Shown one piece after another: positions 56,409 through 64,000 of a stretch of DNA of 64,000 nt. The notes under the pieces were generated by a model that was not told the origin of the DNA, searched no databases, and worked only from the letters and a program-made list of their open reading frames with translations. Source of the stretch: Photobacterium salinisoli. GTDB lineage: Bacteria; Pseudomonadota; Gammaproteobacteria; Enterobacterales; Vibrionaceae. Each line of letters opens with the position of its first letter. Positions within the stretch are counted from its first letter, which is position 1. A program made the translations under genes and the position numbers. The DNA is taken from NCBI RefSeq assembly GCF_003614885.1, contig NZ_QZMS01000011.1:186001-250000 (forward strand). The letters run 5' to 3'.

Positions 56409-56776
56409 AAGGTGCTCTTAATCAGATTCTCAATACGTTGACTGGGATGATTAACAGCTTTTCTGCAGCAAAGGAGAATGGGATATTCTGACCATGACAA
56501 AGAGAAAAGCGATTAATCGACTTAACTCTTCGTAATCAGAATTTTACGGATTCTGGTAGAGACCCCCACACCCTATCAGTGGGGTTATACGAAGCGGGTT
56601 GTACCGGTTACTCGTTAACCGATGACCACAACGAGTCACACTTTCTCATATCAATTACAGGCTTGCAAGCCATGCAGGTTATCTTGACAGCCAGGTGCCA
56701 AAAAAACGTACTGTCGGTGACAGATAACAGCGCGCCCCTTGAAAGAGGCGCAGCGGTCTTCATATTATTTCTCGTC
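56409..56776 (-). promoter_or_regulatory. Leader of the deaminase gene and spacer to the next gene
   Basis: 368 bases. The leader from 56527 to the start codon should hold the expression platform of the riboswitch, but I could not resolve it. A small palindrome CGATTAATCG followed by TTTT (minus strand, around 56510) is the best terminator-like candidate, and the ribosome site before the ATG at 56408 is poor (AAGAGC). Upstream of the aptamer I see no gene. Confidence 0.5.
56528..56594 (-). ncRNA. Adenine-sensing purine riboswitch aptamer
   Basis: On the minus strand the 67 bases fold as the purine aptamer. P1: CTTCGTA with TACGAAG. P2: CCCCACT with TGTGGGG, including the U-U mismatch typical of this stem. 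L2: GATAGGG, keeping the two guanines that kiss L3. J2/3: GTCTCTACC. P3: CAGAAT with ATTCTG, closing L3 CCGTAAA. The specificity base at position 74 is U (CTGATTACGAAG), so the ligand should be adenine rather than guanine, as in the Vibrio vulnificus add switch. It sits 120 bases upstream of the deaminase gene. Confidence 0.93.
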
Positions 56777-57277
56777 TTACTTTTGTTCTTGCTGTTCTTT
56801 TGAAAATTCTTCACTGGCCTTTTGCCAGGCATCGCTCAGGCTGTCATAGGCGCCAGAAAAGCCTTCCTTGACATGATCCCAAGCATCGGCAGAGCTGCTC
56901 TTCATACTGCCATACCATTCAGCCAGTTTCACACGCTGTTCCTGCATGGATTTCAGGCTTTCTCTTGATTTCTCGCGGGCAGCCTGATCCATATTGTCCC
57001 AGTCTTCTTCTATCTGGGTCTGCAATTGATCAATATGTTTATCCAGGCTGTCGATGCCTTCTTTTGTCGCCTTCATCGCTTCGTCTTTTTGCTCTGCGGA
57101 GTAATTTTTCAGTGACTCCAGCAAATCCTGCGTTTCTTTATTCACTTGTTCAGCGGATGTGGCTGCTTCTTCTTTTTCTTTTTCGTGATGGGCCGCACTG
57201 ACCATTCCGGGCAACAGCCCGATGGACACCACAAGTGCACACACTGAGGCATAACGACGAACTAAACTCTTTTCCAT
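56777..57277 (-). CDS. Periplasmic coiled-coil protein
   Basis: 166 residues with a signal peptide (VCALVVSIGLLPGMVSAAHH). The rest is a highly charged helical protein with heptad-like repeats (SLDKHIDQLQTQIEEDWDNM, then KSMQEQRVKLAEWYGSM), resembling the sll1863/DUF-type stress-associated coiled-coil family. No enzymatic motif. It probably acts in the periplasm; role unknown. No operon partner. Confidence 0.75.
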   Translation of the reverse strand: MEKSLVRRYASVCALVVSIGLLPGMVSAAHHEKEKEEAATSAEQVNKETQDLLESLKNYSAEQKDEAMKATKEGIDSLDKHIDQLQTQIEEDWDNMDQAAREKSRESLKSMQEQRVKLAEWYGSMKSSSADAWDHVKEGFSGAYDSLSDAWQKASEEFSKEQQEQK

Positions 57278-57440
57278 ATTTCCTCCTAGCGTAGTGATAT
57301 GAATGAAGAATCAGACCTAAAGTATGGCCTATCCCTAATAAAATTGTGTTCACTCACTGTCAGGATACGGTTCACTGGCGAATCCTAACGGATGTTCCAT
57401 ACTTTATAGCACTGGTTTCAACAATGAAAAACAATAAGTT

Positions 57441-58985
57441 ATGGATGAGAACAACAGCACTTTATTAAATCTGCGCACTATTGAGCCTTCAGACTTCAAG
57501 CAACTTGCTGCACTGGAAGATCTGGTATTCCCGGATGTTGGTGGTGCCTGGCCAAAGTCGACCATTCAGGGTCTGATCAAACATTTTCCCGATGGGCAAA
57601 TCTGCATTGAGGACAAGGGAAAAATCATCGCCGCTGCACTGACCATTAAAGTCAGCTACAACCGCTATTCGCTGAACCACACCTATCTGGATATCGTTGA
57701 TGCCAACAATGTAGCCTGCCACAACCCGAACGGGGATGCCTTGTATGGGTTAGACGTATTTGTCCACCCGGATTATCGCGGGCTTCGCTTAGGACGCCGT
57801 TTATACGAAGCCCGTAAGGAGCTTTGCCGGGCAAACAACCTGAAAGCTATTCTGGCCGGCGGACGGATTCCGGGTTACCACAAGTATGCGGATGAAATGC
57901 ACGTGTCTGAATATATTGCCAAGGTTAAACGCCGTGAAATTCACGACCCGATACTCTCGTTTCAGCTTGCCAATGATTTCGACGTCAAACGCCTGATGAA
58001 CCGCTATTTGCCTGAAGATGCTAAGTCCAAGGGCTACGCCACGCTGCTTGAATGGGACAATATTTTCTATGAGGAAGATATCTCGATCCATCAAACTGAG
58101 AAAACACTGATAAGGCTGGGCATAGTGCAGTGGCACATGCGTCGGGTCGTGTCGGTCGACGACCTGATGAACCAGGCCGAGTTTTTTGTGTCTTCGCTAT
58201 CCAAATATCAGTCCGATTTTGCATTATTCCCTGAATTTTTTAATGCGCCACTGATGGGTTTAGCCAGAGACAAAGATTCGGTTGAGGCCATTCGCTACCT
58301 CAGTCAATTCACAGAAGAAATCCGTCAGCGTTTCTCTCAGTTGGCTGTCACTTATAACATCAACATCATTGCTGGCAGTATGCCCTACCTGAAAGGTGAC
58401 AAACTATATAACGTGTCGTATCTGCTGCACAGAGACGGTGATATTGACGAACAATATAAAATTCACATCACACCGCACGAAGTCAGAGACTGGGTCATAG
58501 ACGGAGGAGATAAAGTCAAAGTCTTTGAAACCGATGCAGGCCGCATTGGTATTCTGATTTGCTACGATGTGGAATTTCCTGAACTGGGCCGGCTTTTAGC
58601 TGATCAGGGAGTCCAGATTCTGTTCGTCCCTTTCTGGACTGATACCAAAAACGGGTATCTGCGGGTGCGTATTTGCGGCCAGGCACGGGCTATTGAGAAC
58701 GAATGTTATGTCGCGCTGGGTGGCAGCGTTGGCAACCTTCCCCGGGTCGATAATGTCGATATTCAATATGCTCAATCAGCCGTATTTTCGCCTTCTGACG
58801 TGTATTTTCCGCATGATGCCATCATCACGGAAGCCAATGCGAATACCGAAATGATTATTTTCGCAGATGTCGACTTATCCAAACTAAAACTATTGCACAA
58901 CGAAGGCTCTGTCACTAACCTAAAGCATCGACGCTTGGATCTTTATAAAATGAAGACCAAAAAACGTAACAAAAAGAAACATTAA
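57441..58985 (+). CDS. Fusion of GNAT acetyltransferase and carbon-nitrogen hydrolase
   Basis: 514 residues. Residues about 10-190 are a GNAT domain (acetyl-CoA loop VHPDYRGLRLGRRLYEAR); about 220-500 are a nitrilase-fold domain with the catalytic triad Glu (FALFPEFFNAP), Lys (EQYKIHITPHE) and Cys (GILICYDVEFPELGRLL). The fusion is a known family of uncertain substrate, perhaps an amide or deaminated glutathione-like compound. The outer-membrane gene 26 bases downstream suggests an operon. The weak ribosome site AATAAG leaves the start open by a few codons. Confidence 0.9.
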   Translation: MDENNSTLLNLRTIEPSDFKQLAALEDLVFPDVGGAWPKSTIQGLIKHFPDGQICIEDKGKIIAAALTIKVSYNRYSLNHTYLDIVDANNVACHNPNGDALYGLDVFVHPDYRGLRLGRRLYEARKELCRANNLKAILAGGRIPGYHKYADEMHVSEYIAKVKRREIHDPILSFQLANDFDVKRLMNRYLPEDAKSKGYATLLEWDNIFYEEDISIHQTEKTLIRLGIVQWHMRRVVSVDDLMNQAEFFVSSLSKYQSDFALFPEFFNAPLMGLARDKDSVEAIRYLSQFTEEIRQRFSQLAVTYNINIIAGSMPYLKGDKLYNVSYLLHRDGDIDEQYKIHITPHEVRDWVIDGGDKVKVFETDAGRIGILICYDVEFPELGRLLADQGVQILFVPFWTDTKNGYLRVRICGQARAIENECYVALGGSVGNLPRVDNVDIQYAQSAVFSPSDVYFPHDAIITEANANTEMIIFADVDLSKLKLLHNEGSVTNLKHRRLDLYKMKTKKRNKKKH

Positions 58986-59010
58986 CCGATGCTTTTCACA
59001 GGAAGTGGCC

Positions 59011-59988
59011 ATGCTACGAACTTTTCGACAGACAGTGCTCATTCTTGGGGCGCTGTCTGCTTTTTCAGTTTCCGCTCAGAGCACAGTCAAACCCGGCTTG
59101 TCAGGTAATGTCAGTATCAACCTGGGCTGGTTTAAGAACGATTCTCTCCTGAGCACGGAGCAATCGTCCGTACTCAATTCACTGGATGAACCAGGCACGG
59201 ATGAAGAAAAAACCCTGCCCCTGCCGATGTGGGATCTACAGCTGGGTGTTGCCCCAAATACCGAGCTGTATTTCAAATCAGCACTGGGGGGAATGGCGAG
59301 CAGTTTCTATATGCAAGCGGGCCTTACTCAGTATTTGAGCGACGGCTCCAGCATAGGCATTGGTGTTATTCCCGGCTTTTTTGACAACAAAGTATGGGAC
59401 GACCCTTTCCTGACTGGCACACCAAGACAGGAAACCAAACGTTCCATTCGGGGCGCGGTTCTCGACTTCAACCGCATTGCAGGAACCAATGTGTCGTTGG
59501 AGCTGGCCGCGGGTAAACGAAAAATCGACGATGAGCGCAGCGGCTCCACCTACAGTACAGCGGCTCAAGACGCACTTAAACGTGAAAGTGATCTTTTCTA
59601 TGCCGCACTGAGCCAAAAGCTGGATTTAACTCGTCAGTTTGGCATTGACTGGAAAGTTCACTATATCGATGACAGTGCGGAAGGTGGTGCGATAGCGAAC
59701 AATCGCTATGGTGTTGAACTAACGGCCCGGCAACGCCTCGACCGCTATATTGTGATGCTGGGTGCCAGCGCAGCATGGATTGACTATGACGAGGCTCATC
59801 CTATTTTTAACCAGATCCGGGATGACAACCGATACGGTTTTTCCGCGACCTTGATCTACCTGGCCCCGTTTAACTGGCGAAACGCCAGTGCCGTTGCCCG
59901 TGCTGGATTTGACAACCTGACGTCCAATATTGATTTTTATGAAGAAACTCAGAACCTGTACAGTATAGGACTGGCCTACACGTTTTAA
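59011..59988 (+). CDS. DUF2860 outer-membrane protein
   Basis: 325 residues with a signal peptide ending SVSAQS. Beta-barrel-like alternation throughout and a C-terminal aromatic residue (YSIGLAYTF), as for BAM-assembled outer-membrane proteins; GLSGNVSINLGWFKNDSLLS is typical of DUF2860, a family common in vibrios and shewanellas. Function unknown. Start at 59011 with AGGAAG upstream. Follows the GNAT-nitrilase gene by 25 bases. Confidence 0.85.
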   Translation: MLRTFRQTVLILGALSAFSVSAQSTVKPGLSGNVSINLGWFKNDSLLSTEQSSVLNSLDEPGTDEEKTLPLPMWDLQLGVAPNTELYFKSALGGMASSFYMQAGLTQYLSDGSSIGIGVIPGFFDNKVWDDPFLTGTPRQETKRSIRGAVLDFNRIAGTNVSLELAAGKRKIDDERSGSTYSTAAQDALKRESDLFYAALSQKLDLTRQFGIDWKVHYIDDSAEGGAIANNRYGVELTARQRLDRYIVMLGASAAWIDYDEAHPIFNQIRDDNRYGFSATLIYLAPFNWRNASAVARAGFDNLTSNIDFYEETQNLYSIGLAYTF

Positions 59989-59996
59989 TCATATTG

Positions 59997-60028
59997 CACA
60001 CGATGGCAGTCCGCACTGCCATCGTGTG
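59997..60028. terminator. Bidirectional hairpin between convergent genes
   Basis: CACACGATGGCAGT and ACTGCCATCGTGTG form a perfect fourteen-pair stem around CCGC, between the DUF2860 gene and the convergent DsbA-like gene. No T run, but the position fits transcript ends. Confidence 0.6.
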
Positions 60029-60040
60029 ATTCATAAACGA

Positions 60041-60700
60041 CTAACTTTTTTTCACAAACCACCCTTTCATTACCGACTTGGCGTTTGCCCATTTGATCTT
60101 ATCCTTGATGTCATTGAGCGTAGTCAGTTCATTCTGGTAGGCAACTGCAATCGGCCAGTGCTGGCCATCCACTTCCAGCACCAGAGAAGGAAAACCCGAC
60201 ACGCCCAGCGCCGCTGCTTTGTTTAGATCCTCCTGAAGTAATAGCTCAACGTCCTCACTGATAAGGTCTTCCATGAACTGTACAACATCCAAACCGAGCT
60301 CATCTGCCAGCGTTGCGTGCGTATCATAATCAGAGGGATTCATGGCCCGCAGGTAATAGGCCTGCTGAATCGCCTCTGTCATTGCATGTTCCTGTCCCTG
60401 CTTTTTTGCGGCGAGAACAGCCCGGCAGGCAGGGTAAGTTGACCGGCGCGGCTGACACTGTGTCCAGAAGTCATGATTAAATTCCGTGCCTAACTGGCTG
60501 GCTATCCGGCGCCAGGTCAGCTGCAACATCTGCTGCATTTCTTCAGGCATAGGCTGATCGCTGTCAGGTGCCAGACCACCCAACACGCAGCGGATTTCCA
60601 CATCAGCCGGCAACTGAGTTTTGAGCCGCTGAAAAGCAGGGCGATAACCCCAGCACCAGCTACACATGGGATCATGAACATAATACAAAATAGCGCCCAC
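60041..60700 (-). CDS. DsbA-family oxidoreductase (FrnE-like)
   Basis: 219 residues, no signal peptide, so cytosolic. Thioredoxin-like fold with an active-site CSWC in YYVHDPMCSWCWGYRP and the cis-proline segment GVSGFPSLVLE. FrnE-type proteins reduce or isomerise thiols; the substrate is unknown. The start is a GTG at 60700 with GGAG upstream. Confidence 0.87.
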   Translation of the reverse strand: MGAILYYVHDPMCSWCWGYRPAFQRLKTQLPADVEIRCVLGGLAPDSDQPMPEEMQQMLQLTWRRIASQLGTEFNHDFWTQCQPRRSTYPACRAVLAAKKQGQEHAMTEAIQQAYYLRAMNPSDYDTHATLADELGLDVVQFMEDLISEDVELLLQEDLNKAAALGVSGFPSLVLEVDGQHWPIAVAYQNELTTLNDIKDKIKWANAKSVMKGWFVKKS

Positions 60701-60809
60701 ACATTTCTCCAGACTGAGGCTTTAAATAGAATTTCTAACCGTTCATTCTATATATATCATGGCTATACACCAGCTTTAGCGCAATGATTGTCCCCCGCTT
60801 TTGCTGCTG

Positions 60810-61631
60810 TTACTGCTGCTGACGTATCTTAGCCCTTTGATGTGAAAACAAGGTTGCAGCATCCTGTTCCGTTAACTGCAAATTAAATTGCGTGGTCAGG
60901 AGTTGGTACAGCATGGTGGCGTCACTGATATCGACTGATCTCTCCTGCCCTGTCTGATCATCATATTCAAAGTAGGTCAGGTTCCGAATCAGATAACGCC
61001 GAGTCTCGAGAATCCGGGATACCACCAGATGATTCACAAATACGGCATCAGGAGCCTGATGACTGTAAAAATGACTGATAGTACAATCGGATTCCAGATA
61101 TTCCGCAAAATCAAAGCGATACAGTGTCACCACTTCATCAGAGTTTGTGGCAATTACCAGCATGCCGCCCCGGTTGTCAGACTCCACGCTGTACTGGTAT
61201 CTGATATCAGCCTGAGGCAGATTGGTGTCCAGAGAAAGAATCTGTCTTGGGTTCATAACTCCGAATCCGGCATCAATCAGATACTGCTTATCGTGCAACG
61301 TCAGTAAGGTTAACCGGTGCGAGCGGCCATTGTCCGGATTACCGTTGAGCATCACACGGCCAATCAGGGGGCGAACATCAAAGCCCAGCTCTTTCAGCAC
61401 CAAAAAAATGACCTTGTTATGCTCGAAACAATAGCCGCCACGGCGCTGCACGACCAGACGCTTTAACAAAGCCTCTGGCTCCAGGCTTAACTCATGCTTC
61501 AGAATGACATTTGTACTGGAAAACGGATAACGTGCCAGATGGGCAGCTAGCAGAGATTGCAGCCAGTCCAGATTAATTTGCGGATCGTTAACACCCAGAC
61601 TTTGCAGATATTGATCGATAAGTTTTTTCAT
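60810..61631 (-). CDS. nat: Arylamine N-acetyltransferase
   Basis: 273 residues. The Cys-His-Asp triad is visible: Cys in RRGGYCFEHNKVIFLVLKEL, His in GRSHRLTLL and Asp in YLIDAGFGVMNP. NATs acetylate arylamines and hydrazines using acetyl-CoA. Start at 61631 with GGAG upstream. No operon partner. Confidence 0.9.
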   Translation of the reverse strand: MKKLIDQYLQSLGVNDPQINLDWLQSLLAAHLARYPFSSTNVILKHELSLEPEALLKRLVVQRRGGYCFEHNKVIFLVLKELGFDVRPLIGRVMLNGNPDNGRSHRLTLLTLHDKQYLIDAGFGVMNPRQILSLDTNLPQADIRYQYSVESDNRGGMLVIATNSDEVVTLYRFDFAEYLESDCTISHFYSHQAPDAVFVNHLVVSRILETRRYLIRNLTYFEYDDQTGQERSVDISDATMLYQLLTTQFNLQLTEQDAATLFSHQRAKIRQQQ

Positions 61632-61775
61632 TATATTGCTCCGTTACATCTGATGAGATAACGCAACGATAAAACCTCAGGTTAACTTGAGGTCAAGCAT
61701 TAATTTATTAAAAACCTCTTAATGGTACGTATCACAAACGGCTGTAACGGTTTGTTTATTAACCAGCCTTTGTTC

Positions 61776-62297
61776 TCACTTTATCTCTACCGGCAACTGT
61801 TCCAGCACATGCCGTTTAGCATCGTCAACGCGATCACTGAACTGATTCAGTAAAATGCTGAGTTTCGGGCTGATACGCATCTGGCAAAATGGCTTCTGTG
61901 GGTTGCGGTAAAAATAATCCTGAATTTCATGCCGTGATGGCTGAAACGAATTAAAGCGCAGAGCCTGCGTTAAGATAGGTTGTTCGAATTCCGATTGAAG
62001 AGCTTTAAGACAAACCTGCGCAGCACGTTGCTGATCAGGACTGAATGTATAAACAGCCGAGCGGTATCTGTGTCGCAAGGCATGGTTCGACGTGCAGCTG
62101 TGGGTATAGAGGTGGATCTGAATCAGGGTATATAGATCGATTCTGGCAGGATCAAAGCGCAATAAAATCCCTTCAGACATCTCTTCGTATCCCTGAGCTG
62201 ACAGCCAACCCTGATCGACTTCGCCAACGCCTTTCAAGGAACGAAACACAGCTTCAGTACACCAATGGCAGCTACCACCCAGACCGACAGTTTCCAT
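61776..62297 (-). CDS. Diverged MsrA-like methionine sulfoxide reductase
   Basis: 173 residues. The catalytic region is GGSCHWCTEAVFRSLKGVGEV, in place of the usual GCFWC; RYRSAVYTFSPDQQ follows with the substrate-binding Tyr-Arg. However, the HDPT motif reads HSCTSNH and the GYAGG loop is missing, so this is a divergent paralogue, perhaps with altered substrate. GGAGG precedes the ATG at 62297. An MsrB-like gene starts at 63899. Confidence 0.75.
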   Translation of the reverse strand: METVGLGGSCHWCTEAVFRSLKGVGEVDQGWLSAQGYEEMSEGILLRFDPARIDLYTLIQIHLYTHSCTSNHALRHRYRSAVYTFSPDQQRAAQVCLKALQSEFEQPILTQALRFNSFQPSRHEIQDYFYRNPQKPFCQMRISPKLSILLNQFSDRVDDAKRHVLEQLPVEIK

Positions 62298-62500
62298 CCT
62301 CCGCCTCCTGCTTTATCCATTCGACTTTGGTTATTTGACTCCTTACGGCAGGAAATGGTTTCACCGACGGTTGTATCTGACCGATTTACCGGCTCAATTT
62401 ATGTAATCAAATGTTGCACACGTTTAACACAGCCAGCGAAATATTGGTGCTATTACCGCACTTAGCTTTCGTCGAAAGAATGCTTTGTGTCTCTGAGAAG

Positions 62501-62537
62501 GGCTTGGAAAGCCTTCCCCGGGAAGGGCTCCCCGGGG
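62501..62537. repeat. Tandem GC-rich hairpins downstream of trhO
   Basis: GGCTTGGAAAGCC directly followed by CCCCGGG-AAGGGCTC-CCCGGGG: two adjacent stems (five and seven pairs). No T run. Possibly a transcript end or repeat element. Confidence 0.45.
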
Positions 62538-62557
62538 ATGTTTGTTTGCTAACGCGA

Positions 62558-63538
62558 TTAACGCTGTTCGCGCTGCTGTTTCTTGCGTATCAGCTTTTCC
62601 TGACGACGGGCTTCGATAATACTTTTGGCATCCCCGCCAACATGTTGTTCACCACGTTGTGCTGCCAGTTGAACCTGCTTCTCGCGCTCGCGGAAGCGGG
62701 CTTTCTGCTCGTCAGTATGTTTATCAAAACATTTCGGGCAGCTTACGCCTTTTTCAAATTGCGCACTCTGCATGTCCTGTTCGGTAATTGGCAAACGGCA
62801 TGCGTTACACATATCGTAAGAGCCTTTTTCCAGCTGGTGATTCACAGTAACACGGCCGTCAAAGACGTAGCATTCACCTTCCCACAGGCTCTCTTCGGCA
62901 GGCACTTCTTCCAGGTATTTAAGAATGCCGCCTTCGAGATGATAAACCTCATCAAAGCCCTGCTCTTTCAGGTAAGCCGTGGATTTTTCACAGCGGATAC
63001 CCCCGGTACAGAACATCGCCACTTTCTTGTGTTTAGCCGGGTCCAGGTTCTCTTTGACATAATCCGGGAACTCGCGGAAAGTCTCTGTTTTCGGATTAAC
63101 GGCATGCTTGAAAGTACCGACTTCAATTTCATAGTCATTACGGGTATCGACGACGAAAACCTCAGGATCAGCAATCAGCTGGTTCCAGTCTTTTGGCTTC
63201 ACATAGGTGCCGACGACATGGCGCGGATCAATGCCTTCGACTCCCATAGTCACTATCTCTTTCTTCAACTTCACCTTGGAACGGTTGAACGGTTGATGAT
63301 CGTCGAATGACTCTTTGTACACTATGTCTGTTAAACGAGAATCCGTATTAAACCACGCCAGCAGGGCGTCAATACTTTCACGCTTACCGGCCACTGTGCC
63401 ATTAATACCTTCTTTAGCAAGCAGTAACGTACCGCGAACCTGATTCTCTTCCATCAGGTTCTGTAATGGCTCACGAAGGGCTTCAAAATCTTCCAGTGCA
63501 ACAAACTTGTACAGTGCACAAACTACATATTGGGACAT
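62558..63538 (-). CDS. trhO: tRNA uridine-34 hydroxylase, rhodanese family
   Basis: 326 residues. TrhO makes 5-hydroxyuridine at the tRNA wobble base. An N-terminal ferredoxin-like domain is followed by a rhodanese domain with catalytic Cys in [18 protein letters not shown] and a C-terminal zinc-type segment with two Cys pairs ([16 protein letters not shown]). Length fits E. coli YceA/TrhO. A 299-codon frame on the opposite strand here is a shadow. Confidence 0.93.
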   Translation of the reverse strand: MSQYVVCALYKFVALEDFEALREPLQNLMEENQVRGTLLLAKEGINGTVAGKRESIDALLAWFNTDSRLTDIVYKESFDDHQPFNRSKVKLKKEIVTMGVEGIDPRHVVGTYVKPKDWNQLIADPEVFVVDTRNDYEIEVGTFKHAVNPKTETFREFPDYVKENLDPAKHKKVAMFCTGGIRCEKSTAYLKEQGFDEVYHLEGGILKYLEEVPAEESLWEGECYVFDGRVTVNHQLEKGSYDMCNACRLPITEQDMQSAQFEKGVSCPKCFDKHTDEQKARFREREKQVQLAAQRGEQHVGGDAKSIIEARRQEKLIRKKQQREQR

Positions 63539-63898
63539 CGCTTTTCCTCAGTGCGGACTGGATCGTAAATCCAGAGCATTGTTTTATACATAAACGGGTA
63601 ATCTCTGCTGAGCCTGCGACGTGATCTCGCCGTTTACCAAGCAAGCCTGTTTTCAGGCCGATACCGGTTGGCCCAACATCCCCGTCATTCACAGTTTTTA
63701 CTACGATTGCACCTATGGGCAGCATACAAAAGTGAATAAGCGCGGCATTATAGCCAAGTCTGGTCGTATAAAACACACATTTAGAATAGGGTTAAAGTAT
63801 GCAGTTTTCTCGGGGCTGTACCTTTGAGAACCGCTTTTCTTGAAATTTTTAGCCTGTGACCCTATCTATAACACCATACTTGTTAGTTGGAGAACGAC
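63539..63898. other. Intergenic region between trhO and the MsrB-like gene
   Basis: 360 bases between divergent genes. It contains a small hairpin (GCCTG-TTTT-CAGGC, 63645-63658) but no recognised operator or RNA gene. Confidence 0.45.
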
Positions 63899-64000
63899 AT
63901 GCTCACTTGGGAAAAAGTTATTGAACACGCTGCCAAAGGCGATATCGTGCCTCCCCGCCGTGTTGAAAAGAGCGAAGAAGAATGGCGCCAGCAACTGACT
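63899..64000 (+). CDS. MsrB-like peptide-methionine (R)-S-oxide reductase (5' part only)
   Basis: 34 codons: LTWEKVIEHAAKGDIVPPRR, then VEKSEEEWRQQLT. The end matches the MsrB N-terminal helix (KSEEEWRxQLT), with an extra leader typical of some vibrio MsrB relatives. GGAGAACGAC precedes the ATG at 63899. The zinc cysteines and catalytic Cys lie beyond the window. It may pair with the MsrA-like gene. Confidence 0.6.
   Translation, partial: MLTWEKVIEHAAKGDIVPPRRVEKSEEEWRQQLT

Noticed and set aside
62411..63310. A 299-codon plus-strand reading frame opposite trhO
   Set aside because: It is the antisense shadow of the well-supported trhO gene; its translation is rich in Phe, Leu and Cys with no family features.
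1..64000. CRISPR array, rRNA, tRNA or complete insertion sequence
   Set aside because: No regularly spaced repeats, no conserved rRNA or tRNA sequence blocks and no transposase gene were seen.

Overview
The window reads as chromosome from a gamma-proteobacterium of the Vibrionaceae. I infer this from the order gcvT - XRE/cupin regulator - glyA - gcvH - gcvP, the Vibrio-like second GlyA, the DUF2860 outer-membrane protein and a Vibrio-type adenine riboswitch. The genus (Photobacterium, Grimontia, Enterovibrio or similar) cannot be fixed from sequence alone. Apart from short spacers the strand is densely coding. No rRNA, tRNA, CRISPR array or complete insertion sequence was seen.

Layout. (1) 1-6570: glycine cleavage and serine hydroxymethyltransferase locus. 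Its divergent regulator gene carries a perfect inverted repeat, GTTTCC-N4-GGAAAC, and the same ten-base core lies upstream of gcvT and glyA; glyA also has a near-perfect PurR box. (2) 6600-11210: LysE-type exporter, a phospholipase C-like protein with a lipoprotein partner, and a lipoprotein hydrolase behind an AraC-type membrane regulator. (3) 11211-14331: a decaying three-gene cluster, with an ATP-grasp gene cut short, an intact MFS exporter and a broken FAD/NAD(P)-binding gene. (4) 14334-17315: cobTSUC, the late steps of cobalamin assembly. (5) 17428-19776: an aerolysin-family pore-forming toxin next to a long AT-rich stretch holding a gene remnant. (6) 19777-33645: small metabolic and efflux genes, a large secreted phosphoesterase divergent from a MocR regulator with a perfect 18-base palindrome between them, an M14 peptidase, an azoreductase/LysR pair, an amidotransferase/AraC pair and a MATE pump.

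(7) 34270-40866: a PEP-CTERM surface protein, two different di-haem peroxidase/MauG-like proteins flanking a small periplasmic protein, and the AzlCD amino-acid exporter. (8) 41147-45053: a MHYT-domain hybrid histidine kinase with its own HPt domain, two bases from a REC-HD-GYP c-di-GMP phosphodiesterase. (9) 45454-52589: zinc-ribbon membrane protein, the Hsp70-like YegD, a GNAT enzyme, and the YtoQ, VOC and ABM genes that share an ATTGTRTACAATAAA operator-like motif; then secreted proteins, an L,D-transpeptidase and a PLP aldolase. (10) 52640-64000: an AraC/cupin/SDR set, an adenine deaminase under an adenine riboswitch, a coiled-coil periplasmic protein, a GNAT-nitrilase fusion with an outer-membrane protein, a DsbA-like oxidoreductase, arylamine N-acetyltransferase, MsrA-like and MsrB-like reductases and the tRNA hydroxylase TrhO.

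One-carbon and purine metabolism recur: glycine cleavage, GlyA with a PurR box, and adenine salvage under a riboswitch. The accessory parts (toxin, decayed cluster, PEP-CTERM/peroxidase block) are the most likely places for lineage-specific biology.
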